Assembly (NCBI GenBank): GCA_036872755.1 | Contig: JAVHNS010000010.1 | Coordinates: 620,001-684,000, forward strand | Direction of reading: 5' to 3' | Length of the DNA: 64,000 nt | DNA from: Orbilia blumenaviensis | Lineage: Eukaryota; Ascomycota; Orbiliomycetes; Orbiliales; Orbiliaceae | Shown: positions 45,256 through 56,571 of the stretch, piece by piece | Layout of the letters: the number at the start of each line of letters is the position of its first letter | Numbering within the stretch: the stretch's first letter is position 1 | Translations under genes and position numbers: made by a program | Notes under the pieces: generated by a model | Seen by the model: the letters and a program-made list of their open reading frames with translations, nothing else | Databases searched by the model: none | What the model was told of the DNA's origin: nothing

Positions 45256-46901
45256 GTGTTAAACCCCACTATTTCGATTGTCCCAAAAATCACTTATACA
45301 ATGAAGGGTATGAACAAACTGAAACAGCCACCAGCTACATCAGTCGGGGAAATGACCCCCAAAATATCCAAGGCAGCGAAAGGAAAATCAAGAGCCAGCC
45401 ATGTTAAGAGCTCTCAGCCTGACGGGCATGTTCTAAAAACTCCAGCGTTGGAGAAGAGACAAAAGCCGACTGTGGAATTTCAGCTTCTGGCACCGAAGCC
45501 TTCTACAATCGTATTCCCTTCCCTTTCTTCGAAACCTGAGCGGGGATCTAAACCCACAGACGTAGAGCTAGAGTGCCAAAATGGTTTGCCGGGGGGTTCA
45601 AGCTCGGATGCTAAATGTTCGGGCTCTGCAGATAACGACTCGGGCGTCTATGGTAGCAACAAGCTAGAAAAGTGGGCAGATCCGATAGTGCACAGGCATA
45701 CAGCCAAACAAGTAGGCGTAAATGGCCAAAAGACGGAGATGCAAACGTGTGGAGCACTATATGAAAAGGAACGTAGATATCGACAACCTTTCCAAAATGG
45801 GATGGATCCGATAGTCGACGCCAATACAATCGAATACGTGGACAAAGATGGCCATAGGTCGAAATCAGTACCGTGTGGCGCGCAGCACGCAAAGGACGAG
45901 AGATTTCCAACAATATTGATGCTAGAAAACGAGTCCGCAACGGCTCCACACCTTAGCCCCTCTAGTAGAGAACGATATGGGTGTCGATGTTTATATCCTA
46001 GATCTGATCGCAGGACGGATGAAGAAGAAGCCGAGCTATTGCATCGCTGGGCAACTGAGCCTGTTCTCAGTTCCGTCAGGAGCTTACGTTCCACTGAGCC
46101 TTACGGCAATCGAAAGAAGAGAAAGAGGGCTAACACCGCAGGGACAATTGGTAACCAAGACGATGCCAATGCGCTTCGAAGCACCTTTTATGAGCCTGAG
46201 GAATTATACCATCTACTGGACCGCATGCATCTTAATGGTAATAGAGTGAATGCTAAGGGGTATACTATGGACCAGGTTATTGGGTATGACAGCGAGGACG
46301 AAGGTGAATTATATAATCAGTTGGACCGCGTACATCTAAACGGTGGTGGGGGGAACTCAAGGCCATATGGTGACGAAGAGGACGACGACGATGAAGAGAG
46401 CGAGGAACCGGAAAGTGAAGAAGAAGAAGGGGAGGAGGAGGACAGTGAAGGATATAGTGATGGCGATTATGATATAGAACGCAGAGAATGGGTCGTATGG
46501 ACTACTGCGGCGGTTGTAGTAGTTCTTATCTCGATCTTGGTGGCAGTTTGGGGTTTTGGGTGGTACCCCTTCATGGCTTTGGGAGATAAGAATCTAAGGT
46601 ACGTATTATCGGTGTGAAAACCGAACAAAAACTTCAACGAACTTGCTGGGGTATCCTTTGCTAACCATTTCCTAGCAACTCTCCTCATAAATACACACCC
46701 CAGCTTCCTTCGCGAGCAGGCGTGGTGCCAGCTTATATTTTCGGAAGCCCTGTGAGAATGGCTGGAGAAGTGTTCACCGCACTCGGGTTGGGGTATGTCA
46801 CCAAGAAGACTGCAGCTAATAAAACGTTTTGGCAGAAGTTTAAGAGCGGAGCCTGGAAAGGTCCTGCTCCTGGGACCGGGATGTTGGGGAAAGGCCGATA
46901 G
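45256..46901 (+). CDS. Unrecognised single-pass membrane protein with internal repeats
   Basis: Two exons, 45256-46598 and 46676-46901, encode 522 residues. I do not recognise the family. The N-terminal 120 residues are Lys/Ser/Pro-rich. Two repeats of about 40 residues follow, both with DPIV, a T-x3-V segment, C-G-A and a K/E-E/D-R(Y/F) end (WADPIVHRHTAKQVGVNGQK and MDPIVDANTIEYVDKDGHRS begin them). A basic segment (RKKRKRANTAG) could be a nuclear signal. Next is a second repeat pair, ELYHLLDRMHLNG and ELYNQLDRVHLNG, then a strongly acidic tract (DEEDDDDEESEEPESEEEEG) and one transmembrane helix (WVVWTTAAVVVVLISILVAVWGF shortened here). The last exon is basic and Gly-rich with FWQKFKSGAWKGPAPGTG. 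The acidic tract immediately before the helix resembles inner-nuclear-membrane or ER proteins, but this is speculation. Confidence 0.78.
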
Positions 46902-47244
46902 TAGGTAAACCAAGTTAAATTGATTTAAAAGACTGATGTGATAGGATTGGGGTCTGGGCCGGGCCCCTTGGACTAGGAATGGCCTTCCGCGGGCGTATTT
47001 TTTTTTCTGGAATCTAACATTATTGTTCGATTGCCGAGCGGGTTTGGGAGCGTGAATATGTGGTTTATCTTTTCAAGTGCTAGTTCGTAATAAATTCGAT
47101 TTATTCAATTTTCTCTCTTTGTAACTAACGCCAGCGTTAACATTTGGTTCCAGGTCTCTATATCTCTAGACTCTAGCTCTATAAAGTTTTATCCGGATCG
47201 ATCCACTCCCAACTTCTAGAAACTAGTTCTTACACTCCAGGGAT
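46902..47244. other. Short convergent intergenic region
   Basis: 3' flanks of two convergent genes; nothing else seen. Confidence 0.5.
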
Positions 47245-48418
47245 TCACTCTGGTTTTACCTCCAACTTGAACTTCGCCATATCGAACTCTCTTCCCCTGG
47301 CGATATACATATAAACAGTCAAACCTAATGCAACGACACAGGACGCTGAATAAAGCAACCAGAAACCCTTCCAAAATAGTGAATCCCCCCTCTTTTCCAC
47401 CGTTAACCTCCGCAAGCAGACCCAACTGGCTATAAAGTATTGAACGGCAAATGATATGTCTTTTCTGTCGACGTTGTCGATTATACTTGTGACACCGAAG
47501 AAGTATGGGAGAATAGACTCCCATGGTGTCGACCCAACGAAGGCAACTAGCGCAATAGGTTCGAGATCCCGGAGCGCAGAGTTCCGGATAGTCCATTTCT
47601 TTTTTGCTAGTCGAGATAGAGTCCCCAAGAATGCGACGTCAAAGAGAATTATTGCGCCAAATATAAGACCTCCATAGTATAAAATACTCCTAAAACTGTA
47701 GATATAAACTAGCCATATCTGAATCGGGTACTCCGGCCACTGAACTCGATCTTGTCCACTCATCCATGTGTTGGTATTTAAAGAAGAATAGTAACTCGGG
47801 CAGATGGTTTTTGACAGTATTTTCCGTTTCCTAAGGAGGCGCAGACCTGGATTCGTGAAGCAGACAGGAGAAGGGCCATACGGAGCCGTGTAGTCCTATA
47901 TAGATATTTTTATTTAGCACATCATCATTTCTGCTTTTTAAATACAGAAGTTATTAATCTACCTTGGACGTGGTACCCCATGCTGGATCTTCAGAGTATA
48001 GCTGGCATCCATACTGATAAAATGATGGGGGATCCAAATACCACCCCATGGCAAGTAATGTTGTTATTACGGAAAGAGGTATTGAAGCCCATAGTAGTAT
48101 CTTTAGCTGGAAACTCGTGTCTTTACTATACCCCTCCATCATGTCTCTCCTCGAACCTTCCGTTATCTTTCGAACACCGTAGTAGCTTGTCGTTGAGCTT
48201 TGACTATTCTGACTGAAGTTCTGGGTCGGGACGGTCGAGGTTGTTGAACGGTCGCCTAGGGAATCTGACTCTAGTAATTCGTCAAAATCGGAGTCTGAAG
48301 CTACTGGCGTGAAAATTATTGAATCTGCTTGGGATGAATCTAGCTCTGGGTCGGTGTCGGGCAGTAGTTGCATCATATTTTGGGATTCGAAATTTATATG
48401 TACGTGGGCGATAAACAA
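47245..48418 (-). CDS. Polytopic membrane protein of unknown function
   Basis: Two exons on minus, 48418-47963 and 47895-47245, encode 368 residues; both phases are zero and the acceptor is CTATATAG. The N-terminal 100 residues are acidic and Ser/Thr-rich (SIIFTPVASDSDFDELLESD). A first hydrophobic helix follows (ILLWASIPLSVITTLLAMGW). After a lumenal-looking segment with a conserved-type CFTNPGLRLLRK, four to five more hydrophobic segments occur (IWLVYIYSFRSILYYGGLIF, ALVAFVGSTPWESILPYFFG, LLYSASCVVALGLTVYMYIA). I do not recognise a domain. It resembles fungal integral membrane proteins described as hypothetical. A second Met at codon 16 (MMQLLPD) is an alternative start. Confidence 0.75.
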
Positions 48419-49738
48419 AATCAGAACACGGGTTGGTCGAGTTAGAATTGTATGAATATGATTGAATACCTAGACATTTTGACTAGATATTGTAAAAAAA
48501 ATAATAATAAAATATTCTAGCCTTGCTTAGTCGGGGCGGCCTTCAAGCAGGCTAGCTAAGGGGTTTTAAGATCGAAGAAAAGCTTAACTTGGGACATGTA
48601 CAAAATGCGGTCAACTGGTTGAAGGGGGGTGTACTGATATTTATATGGGAGACCTTTATGACCAAAATTTGCCTTGTGAGTCCTATGCATTTTTATCATA
48701 CAAACCGTAGATTTTGGAGTCAAACTTGCCCAGTCTCAGAACCAGCCTCCACAAAAGTGACCTGTCGATATAGCTGCGCAGGTGACTTGGCGCATGCGAT
48801 CTGACCGATGGCCATGTGCGTTTTTGTACTTACAACGACGCAACTACGCAGGGCGATGCATATGAGTTACAGGCAGGCTGTAAATCTCAGTTAAAGACCA
48901 CTGTATGAGTATTAGAGCATGATGTCATAATAGACGGATCATCTTATCCCATTTTATAGGCTACGAAGTATAAATGCAGTAATTGCCATCATTACAAGAC
49001 GCAGGTTTTGCTTCATTTGTAGATTTGACAGTAGACTCGACTCAAGAAATACCACACGGCCTGTGTTGCATTAGCATTTGCACCTGTGGAATCCCCACGG
49101 ACCACGTGATTATTTTTGGAACCAAAAATAAAGCTGTTTTTAAGCCTAGAACCTTTCTTTTAGAGAATTCCTCGGCCGCTCGATTGATGCTAAAATCAGT
49201 GTATCTCATAAAGAATTGAGGTTGCGGTGACGGCGAATAGTTTTGATGGTAAAAGTCATCGCAACACGATAAACGAGTCGTTGTGTGGGTGAATTGCACC
49301 CGCTCATTTTGGTTGACTGGCCGGCCAAGCTCCAGACCTACCAAGTCTCGTGACTTTTTTGGAAACCAGAATTGGGACGAATTTTAAGCAGAATACCGAG
49401 AATGATTGAAATGATCTAAACCGCCTAATGGGCCTAAAATAAACTATTTGGATAGGAACCGAATGTGGAGGATGAGGTTCGCAGAAAGCGAGCGACTGAG
49501 CATCGCAAAATGCAATGAGGGTGGTTTTGGTTAGCCAATGAGGGCGTGGGTTGCGCTGATCGTTTGAGTCAACCCAAAACTGGCTGATCCCATCTGTTAT
49601 CCCCATCCATCATCATCATTCACCAGACCGTACCCAACGACTCCCCAACCATCTCCATCTCTACCTTCATCGTATCTGCCAGCGCGGCACCATCGTGTAG
49701 TCGCTCATTCAGCCGGACTTCATATAAAGCCAAAGATC
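48419..49738. other. Divergent intergenic region of about 1.3 kb
   Basis: Lies between a minus-strand membrane protein gene and the Gemin2 gene on plus. Short frames only; contains the two promoters. Confidence 0.5.
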
Positions 49739-51784
49739 ATGGCGAAAAGAAAGAGGGCTGGTAAGAAATCTACCTCCCATAACTACAATGAAAATCACAA
49801 TCGCGTAACTACACAGTCCACCTCCGCTGAACAAGAACAACAGCTCGACTACGAAGACGGCATACATCACAACGATCACAACGTTGAGTATGGTGGTGAA
49901 GAAGAAGAAGCCGAAGCAATAGTAGAAGGGGAAGAAGAAGAAGGCTATGTTTGGGGCTCCAAGCCTTTGAAATCAAGTAAAGCAGGCTTCTTTGGTAGTG
50001 GTCCAAAGGGCTACCTCGATCCCAGCACCAACCAGCGCGGCGCATTTCCCGAGCTCCAAGGTTTCGACAATGATGCCGAACTATCAGGCCCTGCTTTCGA
50101 TGGCCTAACATATTTACGCATGGTTAGGTAGGTTCTCAGATAAATATCCCCCCAATTATTTCCAAACTGCTTTTCTAACACCTGTTTTACACTCCTCTTG
50201 TCCTGGCACTAGGCGAATATGTGACTGATGTAAGTATCTTCATGATTTTATAGACACGAAGCTCGAGGGGTCCCGAACCTTCTTACCGCATCGCAGATGA
50301 CCGGGACAGCACCGTCAGTGAAAGTTTCCAACATCGTCATCGCTGCTCCGATTCCTGCTCCGACATCCCGACCTATAGTTCCTCAAAATGTTGAGAGTCT
50401 TCTGTATGATGACGATAATGTCGCCGACGACGATAAGGCTCATCGACCGGTGGTGGGGCCAACAGAAACTACGTCATATGATGAAGTTCCAAAAAACGAA
50501 AAGGTTCCAGAACCACCAGAGCACGAACCTGGCAGGTTTTCGTATAATGATGGGGGCGACTATAACGAAGACGGCGACGACTGGACCGAAGAATGGGAAG
50601 AAGAAGAGGACGGTGGTGATGACCACTCCGACTCCGACTCCGACTCCGCGTATTACGATGATGGGGCATATATCGCTCGCTCAACCCCCCTGCTTCCGAT
50701 GATCATGACAGATACCATTGTCCCACAACGAATCGTTTCCGCCGACTGGCATGCCTCTTTAATTTCTAACTTCAACACTACTCGCGATGCGATCTTGACA
50801 ACGCCATTAGAGGAACCCGAGAACCTGTTTCCTATAAACCCAACCCAATGGAAGGATTTTATGGTTACCAACCAACCTTCCTTGCCCGTCCTGCAGACAA
50901 TTACCTCAGAAAACTCCATAAAGGCCTTGAAGCACCTTCGCAAGTATATTGGGTGGCGTAATGTGAGCGAATGGCAAGGGAAATGGATCTGGGCGCTTTT
51001 GGCGAGAGTAAATGACGTAGGGATTTTAATGAATGAGGAAGTCAGTGTGCTGAGGGAGCTGGGAAAGAAGGCAGTATTCAATCTAAAAAAGGCTGCGGAT
51101 GCAAGAGTGAAAATTGTGCAGGAGGGTGGGGAAGACTGGTGGACGGATGAACTGCAGAAGGGGGTTAGGGAGTATATGAATGGTGGAGGGGACGAACCAA
51201 TCATTGGTGAAGAAGAAGGGGTAAAGACTGATGAACAGGTGGGGCTTCCCGTCGAATTTAAAATCGAGGACCTTGATTTCGATACTGGAGACCAAGAAGT
51301 CGAGACGGGTGAAATCGAAGTAGGGGAAGAGGGTATGGCGGAGGTCGTAGAGGAAGGGAGGCCGGCAAAGAAAATGGCACTATTCAAACCAAGGGCTCTA
51401 CGGGTGTCGAAACCTGTTAGAAATTCTGCGTTATTAGTCCCATCGATATCAGTTATTCCTGCGACACCCGGTACTGGGGACGTGGAAAATCCGCTGGAGG
51501 GGACGATATTGGCGGATCAGCTACTCCCAGACCCAGCCAACACGCCCGATGATCAATTAGCGTCTGCGCAGCTGCAGTTAGAGTCAGACCTTGTGCCAGC
51601 TTCTAAAGACACCAGTGAAATCGTGGACCCTAAGAACCCAGCCGAAGATGGTGAATTGGATGTTGAAGCTCAGGAAAAGATGAATCGAATGCCGGACGTT
51701 AAGACAGTATTTGCATTAGACATGATCGTTAGCATCGTCGGGGAAGTGTTCAGGCAGAGGGATCTCCTATTGGAGAGGAGGTGA
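49739..51784 (+). CDS. Gemin2/SIP1 family protein (SMN-complex, snRNP assembly)
   Basis: Two exons, 49739-50127 and 50254-51784, encode 639 residues. Gemin2 (Brr1 in budding yeast, Yip11 in fission yeast) holds Sm proteins during snRNP assembly. Diagnostic parts are AFDGLTYLRMVR joined to HEARGVPNLL, then WHASLISNFNTTRDAI, FPINPTQWKDFM, NSIKALKHLRKYIGWR and EWQGKWIWALLARVNDVGIL followed by NEEVSVLRELGKKAV. At 639 residues it is over twice the animal length. The excess is an N-terminal Lys/Arg then acidic tail, an internal acidic stretch (EDGDDWTEEWEEEEDGGDD) and a C-terminal extension. The intron has a tempting 17-base exon inside it, but including it brings a TGA in frame, so I skipped it. 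Confidence 0.88.
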
Positions 51785-52213
51785 GGATGCGTTATACGCA
51801 GTAACTGCTTCGTTCTATCGATTTGTGGCTCGCGCATGTTGAAATATAGTATGACTATGTCATTTTCATTAGGTTTTTTTAATAAACAATATTATTTTAT
51901 TCGAAACATATACTCGCAATCTGGATGAACTCCAGAATCCTAGGTAATTTTTACAGATATGTATGCGTAAATGAAGCGCTGAACAATATCAAATAATTCT
52001 CAAGGCTACATCGCAAGGAGATCCCGATTTTGTTAGTCTAGGGAGCTTGAGGACTTACTTTGCTCTAACGTTGAAACTTCCACACGCCCGCAGAAAAAAC
52101 AGCGGAATCGAGACAAAAGCACTGCGCTGACAATCTGATCGTATGAATCGAATGCATGAAAAATGTAAATATCATGCCTATTTGAATACCCGACGTTTTT
52201 GAACAGAAGTTCG
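51785..52213. other. Convergent intergenic region
   Basis: About 430 bp of AT-rich 3' flanks of Gemin2 and the F-box gene. Confidence 0.5.
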
Positions 52214-53746
52214 TCAGAACAGCCAGACGCCCATCAACTTATCACTGAGTTCATCGTCGACTCCGTTAGCCGTTCCAACCAGGTCGCCAACCAGATCCCC
52301 AGCTAAATCGCTGGTTAAGTCCCCGACTGAATCCCCAGTTAGTTCCTCAGCTAGTTCACCCTTTCCAACAACCACATATCCATTTTCTGTTTCCTGATCG
52401 TCTTCTGTCTCCTCATCTTCCTTCCCAAACCCGCTCCGGTCCATGCATAGTAGCTCTATTAGATCCTGGACTCGCTTCTTTTCTTCACCTCTCCGCCCCC
52501 ACCCAAGTCTCTTGCTCGCCCTTACAATTCTCAAGCATTTTAATCGGCCCTCCATTAACGCGATACTGATATCATCGCTTGAGATCTTATATTCACTGCC
52601 CATTCCACCCGAGCAGTCCAAATCAATTCGTTCTATCGGATGTTCAGCTACACAATTTTCTTCATCGAAAATATGCGCTGTCATGAAATCCACTGACGCA
52701 GTTAAGCGTAGCAAATTTGGGCACAATAGGAGGACCTTATCAAGGAAGTTGTGAGGAAGGCGTGGGATCGGATGAAGCACAGAGAGCTGTGTTAGCTGCG
52801 GAGCGAGCATTATTATGTATTGTTTAAGAGCGGCCATGCGAACAAAAGGCAGGTGTGAGGCAGAGAAGGAGGTTATAGTTGTTGGTGGGACGCCAGATGC
52901 GAGGATTGTAGAATCTATGATGCAACCGCAAACGGAGAGGGTCTGTAGGTGGGGCGGGTAGACGAATGTGCTTTTGATAGTTGGGATAGCGGGACCACAG
53001 GTCTGTGCTGACCGAGCGCTTTGACGGGAACTAGAGGAAAACATGCCGCCAGGCGGGAAGTGGAGAGTTTTGAGGTGCGGTAAGTTGGCAAGAGCATGGA
53101 AGAGGTCCTGGAGGTCGCATGAGTCTTGACAGGGGGTTAGGTTGAGGTATGTTAGCTTGGTGCTATGGCGGAGAGCACGGAGAGCGACGCCACTGAAGGA
53201 CTTTTGAGACCCGGTGAGGGAGGTTATGTTCCGACAGTGGCTAAGTAAACGAGCGATCGATGTTCGAAGTGTCTCATTGTATAGAAGCTGCGAAAGATCG
53301 AGTGTTATAACGAGGTCGGCAAGGTGGTATTCGGCAGAGTTGAGATTCTTCTTGGGAGGAGGGAAGATAGTCGGGGCGACTGAATGGACGAATTGGTCGA
53401 TGTTCGAGGACGTCAGTTTTGGACTCCGGTAGAGATGTGGGTTTGTAGCGATATTATAACGGCGGGATATAAGACTGGCAGTGTGTAGAGCTCCCTGGGA
53501 GCTTATATGGCTCGTGATCTCGCATATGATCTCGAAAGGAAGGGACTGGTATGATGTCGGGCGACAGGAGCTGCCATTTCTCTGGTGGCCGCTCATAGCC
53601 AGAGTGGTCGGTAGTGGTGAAGCCGTCGTGATGGTGGAAGTTTGGTAATGATGGCGGGGAAGAGCAGCGAGGGATGGTGGTTGAGGTTGGGTGAAGGTTC
53701 CCATATACACCGCGGCTGACAAGACTTGATCGGTCTGCTTAGTCAC
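52214..53746 (-). CDS. F-box protein with LRR-like segments
   Basis: Single exon on minus, 510 residues. The F-box is at about residues 66-105 (YQSLPFEIICEITSHISSQG, with SLISRRYNIATNPHLYRS), the element that binds Skp1 in SCF ubiquitin ligases. Downstream are irregular leucine-rich stretches (LTYLNLTPCQDSCDLQDLFH, LPHLKTLHFPPGG, LLLCPNLLRLTASVDF, IERIDLDCSG) typical of substrate-binding F-box/LRR proteins. The C-terminus has an acidic linker followed by repeats of G-D-x-x-(G/S)-D-L (GDSVGDLTSDLAGDLVGDLVG region) and ends MGVWLF. Start: the first Met gives a Ser/Thr/Pro-rich 65-residue leader, and the Met at MSGHQRNG (residue 51) is an equally good start. Substrate unknown. Confidence 0.82.
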   Translation of the reverse strand: MTKQTDQVLSAAVYMGTFTQPQPPSLAALPRHHYQTSTITTASPLPTTLAMSGHQRNGSSCRPTSYQSLPFEIICEITSHISSQGALHTASLISRRYNIATNPHLYRSPKLTSSNIDQFVHSVAPTIFPPPKKNLNSAEYHLADLVITLDLSQLLYNETLRTSIARLLSHCRNITSLTGSQKSFSGVALRALRHSTKLTYLNLTPCQDSCDLQDLFHALANLPHLKTLHFPPGGMFSSSSRQSARSAQTCGPAIPTIKSTFVYPPHLQTLSVCGCIIDSTILASGVPPTTITSFSASHLPFVRMAALKQYIIMLAPQLTQLSVLHPIPRLPHNFLDKVLLLCPNLLRLTASVDFMTAHIFDEENCVAEHPIERIDLDCSGGMGSEYKISSDDISIALMEGRLKCLRIVRASKRLGWGRRGEEKKRVQDLIELLCMDRSGFGKEDEETEDDQETENGYVVVGKGELAEELTGDSVGDLTSDLAGDLVGDLVGTANGVDDELSDKLMGVWLF

Positions 53747-53932
53747 GATATCTAAAATCTCAACCTCTCCGAAATTCTCCGTATGTAACTCAACGCCCGA
53801 TTAATAAATGTACCTAATCTAATTCGATAAGACTATTTTCTAATGCTAGGTAAGCAGGTACTTATGTAACTATGACGGTTGTGGCGCTGTAGTGAAGTTG
53901 TTGGGTATAAGGTAATTAGCAATATAGTGGGC

Positions 53933-55283
53933 CTAAGCACCACCCTTCCACATTCCAAAGTCGACGGCTTCCTCCACATCCTTCAATATCTGCCTCGGTT
54001 TCATATCTTCCTTTAGTGCAGCTTCTCCGCCCTCTCTATCTCTATTGAAGACCCCAGTTTCTAACAGTAGGCTATACCAGCCGTATCCGTTTGCGCCCAT
54101 AATGTCGCTTCTCGGGTTGTCTCCAACCATAAACACCCTCTTGACTTTCGCCTGTTCTCCCATGTCCTTTTTCAATAGACCATTCAGTACGCTTTCTGCA
54201 TATGCATATGTCTCCTTGAATGGTTTTCCAATCGTCTCAGCTTTCAATTCTTCTCCACCCGTGATCTTACTCCACACCCCTTCCACTGCTGCTCTAAACC
54301 CCCCTTGTCCCAGCCGGGGCAAGTGATACTCCCCTTGCCACCACAGATCGTTGTTAGACCACCATACATCTGGTTGGTTGTTATTCTGATATTTTCCTTT
54401 CCCAGGAACATCGATGCCATTGGTAGTACTATACGTCCCAAGTTCTCCTCTCGTGGAAAGCAAAAGATCTATGATAACGTGCAAGGTCGGACCCCAGTGC
54501 CTGGGGTCGTTAAAAACTAAGATAGCATCTATTGGGGAGAGTGGTGGAGGGTGATGGTGTGGGTGTCCCGGTGACGACGGATGGTGTAGGTTGTGGTGTA
54601 ACTGAGGGCATCCAAACGGCCATATTTCCGGATGGTGGTGTAATAGAGTATGTGGTGTATGAACCGTTTTAAATCCATACCTATATGATCTCGGGTTAGC
54701 ATCCATCCATTCATCTTCCGAGGATGGTCTAACTGCATCCGTAAAAAGAGGTGTTATACACGCTCGATTACCTCTCAGCTACCTCTCTAACCCCACCTTC
54801 CCCGCTCTTTCCAATCTTCCCGTCATTCCATCCCTCACCTTCGCCAACTTCCTCCCCTCCTACGGCTAGAACACTAGAATACCGCCCCACAAGTCCCTTA
54901 AACGGCGTATGGGATTGTATGAACATGTCCTCAGTTATAGGAACATTGAGAAGTTGTGATAATTCCTCCGTTCGTTCAGACTCATGCTTCCCACCACCAT
55001 TTGTGAGAAGTATAAATGGGATATGGTTATCTTGAAGTTTTCGAAGTGATTTTGTGGCACCTGGGAGAGGTGTACGGCCGCGGAGAAGGACACCGTCGAT
55101 ACTATATTATATTTCGCATTAGCACAAACATTTGTAGATTTCAGACATTACAAAATGGGCTTACTCGAAGGCGAATGCATAGTCTGGCGCTTTAGAACTG
55201 TAGTTTCTACATTGTCGCAGATGGCGGATGGAAGATGACCGGAGGGTGGACCGGCGCAGAATGCAGAGGGACACGGACATCAT
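53933..55283 (-). CDS. Mitochondrial HAD-IIA family phosphatase (CECR5/HDHD5, YKR070W-like)
   Basis: Three exons on minus, 55283-55165, 55101-54772 and 54680-53933, encode 398 residues. The N-terminus is an Arg/Ser-rich presequence (SLCILRRSTLRSSSIRHLRQ). HAD motif I is completed across the first splice as AFAFDIDGVLLRG (nucleophile Asp40). Motif II follows as FILLTNGGG. The IIA-type cap region has IQSHTPFKGLVGRYSSVLAVGG and IDAILVFNDPRHWG. The later Lys is in GKPFKETYAYAE, and motif IV is VFMVGDNPRSDIMGANGYGW. All catalytic elements are present. An uncommon His/Pro-rich loop of about 30 residues sits between EIWPFG and SPIDAILVF. The family is conserved from yeast to man without a settled substrate. 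The stop lies 187 bp from the next minus-strand gene. Confidence 0.9.
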
Positions 55284-55998
55284 GAATGGCGGGATTCGCG
55301 AGGGAAGTGGATGATGTAGCCATGCGGACTTCGATTCGAATTAGTGCGGCATGGCAGGGATTCCAACGCCGTCAACACCAAACGTAAATTCGCACGAACT
55401 CAGTTTTCCTACTTTCCCTTCCCAATCTTCACGCAACGTAACCTGAAGTTGATAATTCTTGAATGATACCGGCTCTAGGCATTAAATACATCACTATTTG
55501 TGTCCTAAAGCATTATATACCTTAATAGAATACCAACAATTAGAATTATAGTCCAGGTTTTAAACCACATAGATTGAACTTAGCATCACCAAGTACTTAG
55601 TCCGCACGCTCGGGCTGAAATCCAGATATCAAGCCACAGGTGCCCTCGCAAGTGATCCAAACAGGAGCCGGATCTAAATCCCTTATAGTATAGGAAATAT
55701 AACCCGACCGGAATGATAGTATTTGCAGAACAAAGATCAAAGGTATGCAAGTGGAATATATAATATATTAGGTTCTAAGTAGGCTCCATCCGATATTCGA
55801 TGAGAGTCGTTTTCTAAACGCCGGGTTCTAAAGGATGCCAGATAGGGAAACAAGAAAATAATAACAATAAAAACACCATTCCCCATGTATTTAAATTTTA
55901 TTGATCGATGATTAATTTTTTTCTCCTTATAAACGCCAAACCCTAATGCCGTATCCAAATTCAATCTCATTTTTGTATCCCTTCTCCTCATATCAATC
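55284..55998. other. Intergenic
   Basis: About 715 bp, 5' side of the HAD gene and 3' flank of the next minus-strand gene. Open frame 55737-56108 on minus partly overlaps the terminal exon of that neighbour in another frame. Confidence 0.5.
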
Positions 55999-56571
55999 TC
56001 AGTCATCATCAGAGTCCCATTGGATAGCGCCAATCTTCGCGCATATGTCAAGTTCAAAATCAGCCTTGTTAACTGGTGGTGCGTATCTGTTTTTGGTGGG
56101 TGTCGCACTAGGCGTTCCGGACACTGTCAATATTCGCGCAGCGTTAGCATCAGGTTCTCACCCTCGAATTTCGCGTTGCATGTTGTATTATAAAAATTGG
56201 GCCAACATACTCTCAAGATCCTTCCGGAGCTTTTTGCCTGACGACGACGACCCCAGACCCCCCCTAAACTGCGCGAAGTTGGGGCTGCGAATCTTCCCGA
56301 TTGTTTTGGGATCGATAGTCACTGGTGTATCTTCGCGAGCCCTCCTACGATCCACGGTAGCGATCAAAGGGGTCTGGACGGGGGTAAATCCCGAGCTTTC
56401 GCGTTCAGCAGCCGGGGAAGTTGGTGCTTTTGGCTTTGGGTCTTCCTGCGTCTTTTCCACAATGCTAGTGGCCTTGATGGGCTCGGGCTCGGGCTCAGGT
56501 GTAGTTGATTTGACTTGAGGCTCCGCCTCCGGGGAGACCTCTTTCGCTTTGATGTCTATTTTCTCGGCCAT
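55999..56571 (-). CDS. Small acidic/Pro-rich protein, unknown function
   Basis: Two exons on minus, 56571-56211 and 56123-55999, encode 161 residues. The first exon is disordered and rich in Glu, Pro and Lys (repeated PEPEPEP-type sequence), then becomes structured around TPLIATVDRRRAREDTPVTI and IGKIRSPNFAQFRGGLG with SGKKLRKDLE. The second exon adds TPTKNRYAPPVNKADFELD and ICAKIGAIQWDSDDD before the stop. The join is phase 1 with a GTATGT donor and a TTGACAG acceptor. Without splicing the frame ends in MLAQFL, so both forms are open. I do not recognise a domain. Confidence 0.68.

Noticed and set aside
45611..46094. Minus-strand frames of 112 and 148 codons within the repeat-containing membrane protein gene
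   Set aside because: They are opposite a well-supported spliced gene and show no domain.
50215..50238. 17-base micro-exon in the Gemin2 intron
   Set aside because: Including it brings TGA into frame; skipping it gives the conserved YLRMVR-HEARG join.
50653..51387. 244-codon minus-strand frame inside Gemin2
   Set aside because: Shadow of the Gemin2 exon, Ser/Pro-rich, without independent support.
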